Below, in pieces: positions 8,480 through 16,756 of a stretch of DNA of 64,000 bases. The notes under the pieces are model-generated. The model was not told the origin of the DNA, ran no database searches, and saw nothing but the letters and a program-made list of their open reading frames with translations. This DNA comes from Mycolicibacterium sphagni. GTDB taxonomy: Bacteria > Actinomycetota > Actinomycetes > Mycobacteriales > Mycobacteriaceae. The stretch covers positions 27,452 through 91,451 of the forward strand of contig NZ_NOZR01000026.1 in the NCBI RefSeq assembly GCF_002250655.1, given 5' to 3'. The translations under genes and the position numbers were made by a program. Each line of letters begins with the position of its first letter. Position 1 is the first letter of the stretch.

Positions 8480-8764
8480 ATGAGGTTGACTCATATTGCT
8501 GCTGGAGCCGCTATCGCTGGTGGGTTGGCAGCCAGCGCACTGGGTTTGGGCGCCGCAACTGCGAGTGCTGACCCGGGATGGACTCCGCCCGGACCCGCCC
8601 AGCCGGCATTGCCGCCGGCCGCGCCGCAGCCCGCGAGCGCGCCCGCGTGGGCGCCGCCAAAGCCCGTTCAGCCAGCCTGGTCCAACGGCAACCCACAGGT
8701 GTGGGACGCGGGCTGGAATCACTGGGGCGTGTGGGTGAACAACGTCTTCGTTCCGACGTTCTGA
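8480..8764 (+). CDS. Small secreted Pro/Ala-rich protein
   Basis: The 94-residue protein starts MRLTHIAAGA at 8480. It has a cleavable signal peptide (hydrophobic core AAIAGGLAASALGLGAA, likely cut at ASA-DPG). The mature chain of about 60 residues is proline-rich, with PP and AP pairs, and ends in a tryptophan-rich WNHWGVWVNNVFVPTF. The type is common in mycobacteria and has no assigned function. A strong hairpin follows directly, so it is probably a single-gene transcript. Confidence 0.75.
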   Translation: MRLTHIAAGAAIAGGLAASALGLGAATASADPGWTPPGPAQPALPPAAPQPASAPAWAPPKPVQPAWSNGNPQVWDAGWNHWGVWVNNVFVPTF

Positions 8765-8775
8765 TTTGCGCGTGA

Positions 8776-8822
8776 CGCCGCGGGGTGCCGTCCGATCGCC
8801 TGGATGGTGGCACCCCGCGGCG
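8776..8822 (+). terminator. Strong hairpin terminator candidate
   Basis: A perfect 14-bp inverted repeat (CGCCGCGGGGTGCC at 8776-8789, complement at 8809-8822) encloses a 19-base loop and is followed by TTCGTGT. It lies 12 bp after the stop of the small secreted protein. The U-tract is poor, as is usual in mycobacteria. Confidence 0.7.
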
Positions 8823-8853
8823 TTCGTGTGCGCGTAGTGCTTATGGTCGAACG

Positions 8854-9570
8854 GTGACGATCACCTATGACGACGCGTTGCGGGAGCAGATCCGTGACCA
8901 CCTGGCCGGCCACAGCCGCCGTGAGGTGACCGATCCCACCAAGCGGCACGCTGCCGTCGCCATCGTCCTGGTGGATTCCCAAGCCGGCGAGGACCGGGTG
9001 GATCCCGCACCCGTCGATGACTGGATCGCGGGCCGGCCCATGGAGCCAGGCCTCGACGGACGCATGGTGGGCGTCTCTGGTGGCGCGGCGTTTTTGTTGT
9101 GCCGCAGAGCGTCCCGCCTGAGTTCTCATCCTGCGCAGTGGGCACTGCCGGGTGGCCGGCTGGATCCAGGGGAGACCGTCGTCGATGCGGCGCTGCGCGA
9201 ACTCGACGAAGAGATCGGGGTCCGGCTGCCCGACTCGTCGGTGCTGGGTCTGCTCGACGACTATCCGACTCGCTCGGGCTACGTCATCACGCCGGTGGTG
9301 ATCTGGGGTGGCGGACGCCTGGACCCACGCCCGGCGCCCGACGAAGTCGTCGCGGTCTACCGGGTGGGACTGCATCAGCTGCAGCGGCCGGACTCACCGC
9401 GATTCATCACCATCCCAGAAAGCCCCCGGCCGGTGGTCCAGATGCCGCTGGGCAACGACCTCATCCACGCGCCAACGGGTGCCGTGCTGCTGCAACTGCG
9501 GTGGCTGTGCCTAGAAGGCCGCCACGACCCGGTCGACGAACTCGAGCAGCCGCTGTTCGCCTGGAAGTAG
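8854..9570 (+). CDS. Nudix hydrolase
   Basis: The 238-residue protein probably starts at GTG 8854 (VTITYDDALREQI). It holds a perfect Nudix box near residues 106-128: G-X5-E-X7-REL-X-EE-X-G in GGRLDPGETVVDAALRELDE plus EIGV. The N-terminal extension is of the CoA-pyrophosphatase (CoAse/NudL) kind, but I do not see a full UPF0035 signature. The substrate is a nucleoside diphosphate derivative by family. It is convergent with sodN, sharing the hairpin at 9582-9618. Confidence 0.85.
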   Translation: MTITYDDALREQIRDHLAGHSRREVTDPTKRHAAVAIVLVDSQAGEDRVDPAPVDDWIAGRPMEPGLDGRMVGVSGGAAFLLCRRASRLSSHPAQWALPGGRLDPGETVVDAALRELDEEIGVRLPDSSVLGLLDDYPTRSGYVITPVVIWGGGRLDPRPAPDEVVAVYRVGLHQLQRPDSPRFITIPESPRPVVQMPLGNDLIHAPTGAVLLQLRWLCLEGRHDPVDELEQPLFAWK

Positions 9571-9581
9571 CCCCCAAAACG

Positions 9582-9618
9582 CACGTACCGCGCGGCCCGT
9601 GGGACCGCGCGGAACGTG
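9582..9618 (-). terminator. Terminator between Nudix gene and sodN, best for sodN
   Basis: Arms at 9582-9595 and 9605-9618 pair over 14 bp with one mismatch (CCGCGCGG core) around a 9-base loop. Read on the minus strand, it is followed by CGTTTTGGGG, giving a short U-run after the sodN stop. On the plus strand it may also stop Nudix transcripts. Confidence 0.65.
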
Positions 9619-9629
9619 GAAAAAAGTTG

Positions 9630-10058
9630 TCAGGCGGGTGGGTAAACGCCCATGTCCTTGGCCTTCTCGGTCTTCCAGAAGATCTCGGAGATCTTGTCGA
9701 TGGTCGCGAGCAGCTTCTCAGCCTCGGCGACGTCAGTCGACTTCTTGACCTCGCCGGCACCGTGGATGCCGTCCCAGAACAGCTGGTGCAGTTCTGGGAA
9801 TTCCTTGAAGTGAGCCGGGCCGAAGAAGTCGGCCCACAGCACCATCAGGTGATGCTTGACCTCTTCGGCGCGCTGCTCCTTGATGATGATGGCGCGCGTC
9901 CGGAAGTGGTCATCGTCCGAGTCGTTGTACTTCTTCAGGGTCTTGAGGCAGGACAGCGCCTCGATCTTGGCCTGGGCGGGGTCGTAGACGCCGCAGTACA
10001 GGTCGCAATGGGCATGGGCAGGGGTGGCGTTGGCGAAAAGTCTTTGCAGCATGGCCAT
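9630..10058 (-). CDS. sodN: Nickel-containing superoxide dismutase, with variant nickel hook
   Basis: The 142-residue precursor makes the Ni-SOD that dismutes superoxide. A leader of 16 residues (14 if the second Met is used) ends ATPAHA and is cut before His17. This gives the nickel hook His1-Cys2-Asp3-Leu4-Tyr5-Cys6-Gly7-Val8-Tyr9 and then DPAQAKIEA. The ligands His1, Cys2 and Cys6 are present, but the usual Pro5 is Tyr (codon TAC). Other family blocks are IIIKEQRAEEVKHHLMVLWADFF and DKISEIFWKTEKAKD. GAAAGGG precedes the ATG. The maturation protease gene diverges 16 bp away. Confidence 0.95.
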   Translation of the reverse strand: MAMLQRLFANATPAHAHCDLYCGVYDPAQAKIEALSCLKTLKKYNDSDDDHFRTRAIIIKEQRAEEVKHHLMVLWADFFGPAHFKEFPELHQLFWDGIHGAGEVKKSTDVAEAEKLLATIDKISEIFWKTEKAKDMGVYPPA

Positions 10059-10074
10059 AACTTACCCTTTCACC

Positions 10075-10407
10075 ATGCGCGGGAACCATGGGCTCTGCCA
10101 ATGGCCGTTGCGCCGGTTTCTGGTGGTTGAGGACTCCATGCGCCCGACATTTCGCCCTGGTGACGGCGTGTTGTCGGTGCGCGGCGGCACTCCGCGTCGA
10201 GGCCAGATCCGGGTCTTTCCCGATCCTCGGTTGTCCTCCCGCTGGCTGGTCAAACGCGTCGGTCAGGTGCGCGGGCACGGGCGCAGCGCGACTTTCGAGG
10301 CGTGCTCGGACAATCCCGCCGCGCCGGGCGTCGTCGACTCCCGCGAATTCGGGTGGGTGCCTGCGACGGGCTCCTACCGCGTCGTGTGGACAGTCCGGGG
10401 AGCCTAA
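10075..10407 (+). CDS. sodX: Nickel SOD maturation protease (S26 signal-peptidase type)
   Basis: The 110-residue protein is a minimal S26 peptidase: a catalytic Ser21 in VEDSMRPTFRPGD and Lys60 in RWLVKRV, then the SDNPAAPGVVDSREFGWVP block of the fold. It has no transmembrane anchor. Its place beside sodN identifies it as the protease that trims the SodN leader. The ATG at 10075 lacks a clear ribosome site, and its promoter must lie within sodN, whose start is only 16 bp away on the other strand. A slightly later start is possible. Confidence 0.88.
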   Translation: MRGNHGLCQWPLRRFLVVEDSMRPTFRPGDGVLSVRGGTPRRGQIRVFPDPRLSSRWLVKRVGQVRGHGRSATFEACSDNPAAPGVVDSREFGWVPATGSYRVVWTVRGA

Positions 10408-10464
10408 CGACCTGGTGACAGGGGGTGGGGTTTCGGCTCCGCACTCCCGAGGTACCCGCCACCC

Positions 10465-10638
10465 ATGGGTATTTCAGACAAGATCAGCAATAAGGTCGAT
10501 GACGTCGCCGGAAAGGCCAAGGAGGGCCTCGGCAAGGCGACGGATGACAAGAGCACCGAGAACGAAGGCAAGATCGACCAGGCCAAGGCGAGCCTCAAGG
10601 ACGCCGGCGAGAAGGTCAAGGACGCTTTCAAGCACTAA
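10465..10638 (+). CDS. CsbD-family stress protein
   Basis: The 57-residue charged protein starts MGISDKISNKVDD. It has the CsbD pattern of amphipathic Lys/Glu/Ala helices with repeated KVDDVAGKAKEG and KIDQAKASLKDAG units. Family members are general-stress proteins of unknown biochemical role, controlled by alternative sigma factors in several bacteria. It follows sodX by 57 bp and precedes another tiny gene by 3 bp. Codon use is lysine AAG-rich as expected here. Confidence 0.85.
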   Translation: MGISDKISNKVDDVAGKAKEGLGKATDDKSTENEGKIDQAKASLKDAGEKVKDAFKH

Positions 10639-10641
10639 AGC

Positions 10642-10794
10642 GTGGAACTGAGTAACGAGCCACCACCCACCCCGGCGGACGCCAGAAAGGCGACCGAGGA
10701 ACAGCGCATCCTTCAGCAGGAGTTGGATCACCAGGATGACGATCCCAACGCGCCGGGGCGGGTGGACCGGCATCAGGTCGCCGACGAGACGTAG
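10642..10794 (+). CDS. Conserved-looking 50-residue acidic protein, function unknown
   Basis: A GTG start only 3 bases after the CsbD stop opens a 50-codon frame. It encodes a very hydrophilic peptide containing RKATEEQRILQQELDHQDDD followed by PNAPGRVDRHQVADET. It has no signal peptide or cysteine. The tight spacing to csbD and absence of a better frame support translation, and I infer cotranslation with the stress gene. I do not recognise a family. Confidence 0.55.
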   Translation: MELSNEPPPTPADARKATEEQRILQQELDHQDDDPNAPGRVDRHQVADET

Positions 10795-10800
10795 TCCCGC

Positions 10801-11565
10801 ATGCCACACTGCCGTGTGGCTATCGGATTGATCTGCGCTATTCCTCAGGAACTGGCCCACCTACGCACGCTGCTCGTCGACGCCGTCGCGGTGCGTGCGG
10901 CTCACACCGAATTCGTCAGCGGGACGTTGGATGGCTTCGACGTCGTGCTGGCGGGTTCGGGCATGGGGAAGGTGAACAGCGCCCTCGTCGCAACCGTGTT
11001 GGCCGATCGATTCGGTTGCGGTGCAATTGTTTTCTCGGGTGTGGCAGGTGGCCTCGACCCGCACCTGGCGGTGGGTGACGTGGTGATCGCCGATCGGGTC
11101 ATCCAGCACGATGCAGGACTGATCGAAGACGACCGGTTGCAGACTTATCAGCCGGGCCACGTCCCGTTCATCAATCCCACCGAGGTATTCGGCTACCGGG
11201 TCGACGACGCTCTGTTGGCGCTAGTCGTCGACCGCCTCGCGGAGTTCACGCTGCCCACGGCGGCTATCCGATTTGGCACGGTGCTGTCCGGCGATCAGTA
11301 TCTGCACTGCGAGGTGACCCGGCAGCGGCTGCAGCGCGAATTCGGCGGCCTTGCCGTGGAGATGGAGGGCGGCGCTGTGGCGCAGGTCGCCGACGCGTTC
11401 GGGGTGCCCTGGTTGGTCATCCGGGCGCTGTCGGATCTGGCCGGGCGCGATTCGCGGTTCGACTTCCTCGCCTTCGTCGACGAAGCCGCGGCGTCATCGG
11501 TGGCGATTCTGCGTTGGCTGCTCCCCGTGCTCAGTCCATTCGTCCAGCGTCGATCAACCGGATAA
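10801..11565 (+). CDS. MTA/SAH nucleosidase-like purine nucleosidase
   Basis: The 254-residue protein has the nucleoside phosphorylase/nucleosidase fold. It opens AIGLICAIPQELAHL, then has SGMGKVNSALVATVLADRF, FSGVAGGLDPHLAVGDVVIA, the substrate-binding AVEMEGGAVAQVA and the catalytic Asp in RALSDLAG. These match 5-prime-methylthioadenosine/S-adenosylhomocysteine nucleosidases, which hydrolyse MTA or SAH for methionine recycling. A GTG at 10816 could be the true start. The last 35 bases overlap the end of the convergent helicase gene. Confidence 0.85.
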   Translation: MPHCRVAIGLICAIPQELAHLRTLLVDAVAVRAAHTEFVSGTLDGFDVVLAGSGMGKVNSALVATVLADRFGCGAIVFSGVAGGLDPHLAVGDVVIADRVIQHDAGLIEDDRLQTYQPGHVPFINPTEVFGYRVDDALLALVVDRLAEFTLPTAAIRFGTVLSGDQYLHCEVTRQRLQREFGGLAVEMEGGAVAQVADAFGVPWLVIRALSDLAGRDSRFDFLAFVDEAAASSVAILRWLLPVLSPFVQRRSTG

Positions 11566-14047
11566 CCGCCGCGCCTTCCTCATCAGAAGCCTCCAGGTCC
11601 ACCTCGACGTCGAACCCCCAGTCGTGGTCGCCGGCCGGGTCGTCGAGGATCTGCCGTACTCGCCAGACTCCCGGCTGCCGGTCGATGATCAGACATGCCG
11701 GGCCACGGGCGTCGGCGCCGGTGCCTACGTCGTCGTGCTCGTCAAAGTAGGCGTCGATAACCGCCGCCCACCGCTCGCCAGTCCACCCGGAGCCGCCGTC
11801 CAGTACGCCAAGATCATGCCAGCGGCGCCGGGCGAACAACTCCACCCTGCGGAACAGCGCATTGCGGACCATCGAGGTGAACGCCCGCTCGTTGCCGGTC
11901 AACGGGCGGTTTGGCACCGAGACGGTGACGTCATGTGGCTGGTCCGGGTTGGTGAGCTGCTCCCATTCGTCGAGCAGACTCGAATCAACCTGGCGGACAA
12001 GCTCTCCTAGCCACTCGACGACGTCGGTGAACTCGTCGGTCCGTGCGGCAGCCGGCACGCCGGACCGCAACGCCTTGAAGGCGTCGGACAAGTAGCGGAG
12101 GACCGCTCCTTCGGAGCGGGTCAGCCCATAGACGCTGACGAACTCCCGAAAGGTGAACGCGCGCTCCCACATCTCACGCACGACGGCCTTCGGAGACAGG
12201 TGCGCGTCGGCGGCCCAGGGATTGCTCTGCAGGTATACGGCGTAGGCGTGCTGCAGCAGTTCGTCGAGCGGCTTGGGGTAGGTCACGTCATCGAGGAGCT
12301 CGATGCGTTCGTCGTACTCGATGCCGTCGGCCTTCATTGCCGCTACGGCCTCCCCCCTGGCCTTGTTAAGCTGCGCCGCCAGGATTGCGCGGGGGTCCTC
12401 GAGGGTCGCCTCGATCACCGAAACGACATCCAGCGCATAGGTTTCCGACGTCGTGTCCAGCACGTCGAGCGCGGCGAGGGCGAACGTCGACAACGGTTGG
12501 TTGAGAGCGAAGTCGGCCGGCAAGTCGACGGTCAAGCGGTAGCGGCGCCCGTCCGGCTCGGGCTGGTCGAGGCGCTCCAATACGCCGGCCTGCAGCAGCG
12601 AGCGGGCGATGCCGACCGCCTCGCGGATGTGCTGAAGTTGACGCTTACGTGGCTCGTGGTTGTCGGTGAGCAGCCGTCGCATCGCGAGAAACGGGTCGCC
12701 GGGACGGTCGACGACGTCGAGGATCATCGCGGTCGACACCCGCATGTTGCTCGTCAGGGGCTCAGGCGAAGCCAGGACCAACCTATCCAGTGTCGACTCG
12801 CTCCACGGCACCGTGCCCTCGGGCGCCTTGCGGCGCACCAGTTTTCGGAGCTTCTTCTTGTCGTCGGCGGCCTTGGCGAACTGTTTGAGGTTCTCCACCT
12901 CGTGGTCGGGTGCCTGCACGACGACGGTTCCGGCGGTGTCGTAGCCCGCCCGCCCGGCCCGGCCGGCGATTTGGTGAAACTCGCGCGCGTTGAGCAGCCG
13001 GGTGCGGGTGCCGTCGTACTTCGACAACGCCGAGAAGACGACGGTGCGGATCGGCACGTTGATCCCGACGCCCAGGGTGTCGGTGCCGCAGATGACTTTC
13101 AGCAGGCCGGCTTGCGCCAGCTGCTCCACCAGCCGCCGATACTTGGGCAGCATGCCTGCGTGGTGGACGCCGATCCCATGCCGGACCAGCCGCGACAACG
13201 TCGAACCAAACGTTGTGGAGAAGCGGAAGCCACCGATCAAGTCGGCGATCGCGGCCTTCTCTTCCTTGGTGCTCACGTTGACGCTCATCAGAGCTTGCGC
13301 CCGTTCCAGCGCCGATGCTTGGGTGAAGTGGACGACATAGATCGGGGCCTGCTTGGTGTCGAGCAGGTCGCCGATCGTCTCGTGTATCGGCGTGGTCGCG
13401 TAGCTGTAATACAGCGGCACCGGCCGTTCGGCGTTGGCGACCAGCGCCGTCGGCCGGCCGGTGCGTCGCGTCAGGTCCTCGCGGAGGAATGTGACGTCGC
13501 CGAGCGTGGCCGACATCAGGAGGAACTGGGCGTGCGGCAGCTCGAGTAGCGGCACTTGCCAGGCCCAGCCGCGGTCGGGGTCCCCGTAGTAGTGGAACTC
13601 GTCCATCACCACCAAGCCGATGTCCGCGTCGGCGCCCTCGCGCAGCGCGATGTTGGCCAGGATCTCCGCGGTGCAGGCGATGAGCGGAGCGCCGGCGTTG
13701 ACAGCGGCGTCGCCGGTCAGCATGCCCACATTGGCCGCGCCGAAAATCTCGCAGAGCGCAAAGAACTTCTCGCTGACGAGAGCCTTGATCGGGGCGGTGT
13801 AGTAGCTGCGGTTCCCTACCGCCAACCCCGCATAAATCGCACCGGTGGCCACCAGCGACTTGCCTGAGCCGGTCGGCGTCGCCAGCACCACATTCGCGCC
13901 GCTGATCAGTTCGATCAGTGCTTCCTCTTGCGCCGGGTAGAGCACGGTGCCGCGGGACTGAGCCCATGCCGCGAACGAGGCGAACACCTCGTCAGGGTCG
14001 TCGCGCAGTGCGCGCAGGGCTGACAGATCGCTCGGGCTCGTGGGCAT
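11531..14047 (-). CDS. DEAD/DEAH-box helicase with C-terminal DUF3516-type region
   Basis: The 838-residue SF2 helicase has Walker A ATPTGSGKSL (residues about 57-66), motif Ib/II VVMDEFHYYGDPDRGW with DEFH in place of DEVH, motif III LLMSATLGD, and motif VI EFHQIAGRAGRAG. The C-terminal 400 residues fit the DUF3516 region found in actinobacterial helicases of the Ski2/HelY neighbourhood. It probably unwinds RNA or DNA with ATP, but the target is not known. It follows the amidohydrolase by 27 bp on the same strand and overlaps the nucleosidase gene end by 35 bp. Confidence 0.88.
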   Translation of the reverse strand: MPTSPSDLSALRALRDDPDEVFASFAAWAQSRGTVLYPAQEEALIELISGANVVLATPTGSGKSLVATGAIYAGLAVGNRSYYTAPIKALVSEKFFALCEIFGAANVGMLTGDAAVNAGAPLIACTAEILANIALREGADADIGLVVMDEFHYYGDPDRGWAWQVPLLELPHAQFLLMSATLGDVTFLREDLTRRTGRPTALVANAERPVPLYYSYATTPIHETIGDLLDTKQAPIYVVHFTQASALERAQALMSVNVSTKEEKAAIADLIGGFRFSTTFGSTLSRLVRHGIGVHHAGMLPKYRRLVEQLAQAGLLKVICGTDTLGVGINVPIRTVVFSALSKYDGTRTRLLNAREFHQIAGRAGRAGYDTAGTVVVQAPDHEVENLKQFAKAADDKKKLRKLVRRKAPEGTVPWSESTLDRLVLASPEPLTSNMRVSTAMILDVVDRPGDPFLAMRRLLTDNHEPRKRQLQHIREAVGIARSLLQAGVLERLDQPEPDGRRYRLTVDLPADFALNQPLSTFALAALDVLDTTSETYALDVVSVIEATLEDPRAILAAQLNKARGEAVAAMKADGIEYDERIELLDDVTYPKPLDELLQHAYAVYLQSNPWAADAHLSPKAVVREMWERAFTFREFVSVYGLTRSEGAVLRYLSDAFKALRSGVPAAARTDEFTDVVEWLGELVRQVDSSLLDEWEQLTNPDQPHDVTVSVPNRPLTGNERAFTSMVRNALFRRVELFARRRWHDLGVLDGGSGWTGERWAAVIDAYFDEHDDVGTGADARGPACLIIDRQPGVWRVRQILDDPAGDHDWGFDVEVDLEASDEEGAAVIRLIDAGRMD

Positions 14048-14074
14048 GGCTATGCCCGTCAGGCTACTGGTTGG

Positions 14075-15034
14075 TCAGCGCCGGATTTTCGCGCACAGCC
14101 GGTCCCAGTTGCCCGACGCGATGCTGATCTTGTCGTCGTCACTGAGGTCGGCCTCCTGAAGGAAGCGACGGGCACCGGCGTCGGCGTCGTACCGATAGGG
14201 GTAATCGGTCGCGAACATGACCCGTTCGACGCCGACCACCTCCAGAGCCCAGCGCAGATAGCGCGCGCTGAACACTCCGCCGGGTGTGACGTGCACATTG
14301 GTGCGGAAGTAGTCCGACACAGGCCGGTCCAGCTTGGCCGCCGCCGAGAGATTGTCGATGCGGTCCAGATAGAACAGCACCATCTCGCCCCAATGGCCGA
14401 GGATCACTTGAAGATCGGGAAAGCGGTCGAAGACGCCGGCCAGGATCAGCCGCAACATCTGAACCCCGGTGTCGTAGTGCCAGCCGACACCGAATCGCGC
14501 GAAGGCCGAGTCAACGGCATCGCCGAATCCGCTGTAATAGGCCGCGCGCACGGCTGACTCGGGTTCTTGCGGGTGCAGGTACAGCGGTGCGTTCAACGCC
14601 GAGGCTGCCTCGAAGATCGGCCAGAAGCGCGACTCGTCCAGGCTGTGATCGCGGGTCCGCGGAAACACCATCGCGCCGTTGAGACCGAGTTCGGTGATCG
14701 CACGTTCCAGCTCACGGGCTGCCCGCGTCGGTGCCGAGGTGGCCAATGTGGCGAAGCCCTGGAACCGATCGGGGTGCTCCCGCACCACGTCGGCGATCCG
14801 GTCGTTCGTGGCGCCCTGCAGATGGGTTGCCGCATCGGGCTGCAGATCCTGCACGCCCGGCGTGGACACCGACAGCACCTGCACGTCGAGGCCGGTTGCG
14901 TCCATCGCGGTGAGGCGGTGATCGTCGAGTTCGATGAGGCGCCGCTGCAGGTCCCGCGGCATCGTCGCTTGCTGCGGTAAATGTTCGAGGAGGTCCGTCG
15001 TGAGGAAGTGCTCCTCGAGGCCGATCGTTTTCAC
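14075..15034 (-). CDS. Amidohydrolase-2 family metal enzyme (ACMSD/resorcylate decarboxylase type)
   Basis: The 319-residue TIM-barrel protein starts MKTIGLEEHFLTTDLL. It carries the family metal sites: Glu-X-His as EEHF near residue 7, a mid-barrel His in LYLHPQEP, another in ILGHWGEM, and the Asp of FATDYPYRYD. This set fits the decarboxylase/hydrolase branch with ACMSD and gamma-resorcylate decarboxylase rather than true amidases. It sits upstream of the helicase (27 bp) and may share its mRNA by read-through. The substrate is unknown, probably an aromatic acid. Confidence 0.85.
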   Translation of the reverse strand: MKTIGLEEHFLTTDLLEHLPQQATMPRDLQRRLIELDDHRLTAMDATGLDVQVLSVSTPGVQDLQPDAATHLQGATNDRIADVVREHPDRFQGFATLATSAPTRAARELERAITELGLNGAMVFPRTRDHSLDESRFWPIFEAASALNAPLYLHPQEPESAVRAAYYSGFGDAVDSAFARFGVGWHYDTGVQMLRLILAGVFDRFPDLQVILGHWGEMVLFYLDRIDNLSAAAKLDRPVSDYFRTNVHVTPGGVFSARYLRWALEVVGVERVMFATDYPYRYDADAGARRFLQEADLSDDDKISIASGNWDRLCAKIRR

Positions 15035-15108
15035 GCCGGTGTCCTCTCGTGGTCATGAGGTCCCTGCTGTCGTCTCTACCCCCGAATTCTGGGAGCGCTC
15101 TCAGCGAC

Positions 15109-16047
15109 TCACTGCGGGTGGGTCGCCAGGTACTCACCGACCGGGATCGGCGCATCGGCGTCGTAGCCGATCGGCAGGACGATGTCGCCGTCGGTGGTCA
15201 CGGCGTACACGTCCCAGCGGTAGTAGCCGGCGAACGACGCGGGATCGGCCAGCACGGCCGCATAGTCCTTGACTGCCGCCACGTACTGGTCGGCGTGGTT
15301 GTACCGGTAGATCGCGTGGTCGGGATCGGCGCTGAAACCGTTGGCGGCCAGGTACCGGCCGGCGGCCATGATGCTGTCGTGCGGTGAGCGGATGTCGCCG
15401 CCGTCGCCGTAGCCGGCGAACGTGGACGGCAGGAACTGCATGGGGCCGTCCGCCCCTGCGGTACTCAAGCCGACGATGCTGCCCAAGCGGGTTTCGACCA
15501 AGTTGATCGCGGCCAGGTAGTTCCAGCCGACACCGGTCGCGGCCTCGGCCTCGTGGTAGTAGCCGAGCAGTTCATCGGCCGGGGCGGGCGGCACGATGCG
15601 CCACGCCGGCAACGTGTCCCGCACGTGCGCCATGGCCGCGAGCTGCCGCCGGGCGTCGACATTCCGGTCGTAGGCCTCGGTCAGTGTCGCCGGGATCCGC
15701 GGCCGGATAACGGCGTCCCATTCAGGGTGACGGCCGATGGCGCGGTAGGCGACCTGCTGGCGGCGTGCGGCGGCCACCAGCGCGTCTTCGGGTGTCGCCG
15801 GATCACGAATGGCCAGTTCGTCGGCGACCAGATCGTCGGCCAGCTGAACCGGATCGGATGCCAGCCGGGGTTGCGCACCCGCGGGGTCTGCGGCCGGCTC
15901 TGTCGTCGAATCCATGGGGGTCGCGGGCACCGATGCCGCGGGGGAGTGAGCGGTAGACGTGCTCGCCGTGGGGCTGGATGTTGGTGCGCAGGCGGTGACG
16001 GCAATCAGGACCGTGGCGGGCACGAGGGTCCAGAGTCGGGTGCGCAC
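15109..16047 (-). CDS. Lipoprotein lytic transglycosylase (SLT fold)
   Basis: The frame starts at GTG 16047 (VRTRLWTLVPATVLIAVTAC) and encodes 312 residues. The N-terminus is a lipoprotein signal with a lipobox VTAC at about residue 20, followed by a Ser/Thr/Pro/Ala linker to about 60. The C-terminal half is a transglycosylase domain: catalytic Glu in AAINLVETRLGSIVG, then GADGPMQFLPSTFAGYG and YRYNHADQYV. It cleaves glycan strands of peptidoglycan at the membrane. It diverges from the D,D-carboxypeptidase gene by 64 bp, a coherent wall-remodelling pair. Confidence 0.87.
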   Translation of the reverse strand: MRTRLWTLVPATVLIAVTACAPTSSPTASTSTAHSPAASVPATPMDSTTEPAADPAGAQPRLASDPVQLADDLVADELAIRDPATPEDALVAAARRQQVAYRAIGRHPEWDAVIRPRIPATLTEAYDRNVDARRQLAAMAHVRDTLPAWRIVPPAPADELLGYYHEAEAATGVGWNYLAAINLVETRLGSIVGLSTAGADGPMQFLPSTFAGYGDGGDIRSPHDSIMAAGRYLAANGFSADPDHAIYRYNHADQYVAAVKDYAAVLADPASFAGYYRWDVYAVTTDGDIVLPIGYDADAPIPVGEYLATHPQ

Positions 16048-16111
16048 CGCGCAAGTCTGTCCTACGGCGGCGGCGCGTGCACCGAATTCGGTCTGGGATG
16101 ATGGGGAGATC

Positions 16112-16696
16112 ATGCGGATGGACCCCACACTCGCCACGGCCGGAATGCTGGGCCTGGCCACGAGCGCGGCACTGGTACTCGGTGCCGCGGGAGTACCCGC
16201 CGAGGCTCCGCGAATCTTGTTGGCCGACAACACTGTCAGCGTCGAACCGCCCGCGGTCGCGCCCGGCGACGGATCGCTGGCCGACGGCCAGACCCTGACC
16301 CCGTTCGATGTGCAGAACCCCGCTGTGGGCCGCCTCGATCCGCAGCTGCTCGACGCGATCCAGCAGGCGGCCAATGCGGCAAAGGCCGACGGCATCACCC
16401 TGACCATCACCTCCGGATGGCGCTCGCCGGAATTCCAGCAGCGTCTGCTCGACAGCGCGGTGGCCCAATACGGCAGCCTGGCCGCGGCCCGGCAGTACGT
16501 GCAGACGCCGGAGGCGTCCAAGCACGTCATCGGCCAGGCGGTCGACGTCGGCGGCGTGGGTGCTGACCAGTGGCTGATCGCCAACGGCGCGCGGTTCGGG
16601 CTGTGCCGGATCTATGCCAACGAACTGTGGCATTTCGAGCTGGCCACCGATGCCGCGGGCAATTGTCCGCCGCTGTTGCCCAACGCTGCGGGCTGA
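16112..16696 (+). CDS. Exported D-alanyl-D-alanine carboxypeptidase, VanY/M15 type
   Basis: The 194-residue protein starts MRMDPTLATAG at 16112, after a GGGGAG ribosome site. A signal or anchor segment runs from residue 8 to 28. The M15 zinc motifs are all visible: SGWRSPEFQQRLLD, then the metal pair in SKHVIGQAVDVGG (His and Asp seven apart), and the third ligand with catalytic Glu in ELWHFELA. It trims D-Ala from stem peptides in the wall. It diverges from the lytic transglycosylase, so both could share a regulatory region. Confidence 0.9.
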   Translation: MRMDPTLATAGMLGLATSAALVLGAAGVPAEAPRILLADNTVSVEPPAVAPGDGSLADGQTLTPFDVQNPAVGRLDPQLLDAIQQAANAAKADGITLTITSGWRSPEFQQRLLDSAVAQYGSLAAARQYVQTPEASKHVIGQAVDVGGVGADQWLIANGARFGLCRIYANELWHFELATDAAGNCPPLLPNAAG

Positions 16697-16756
16697 GTTC
16701 GGCGGGATCGGCCCGATCAGGCCCGGCCGTGAGCCCGGCGTAGTTTGATCGGCAGC

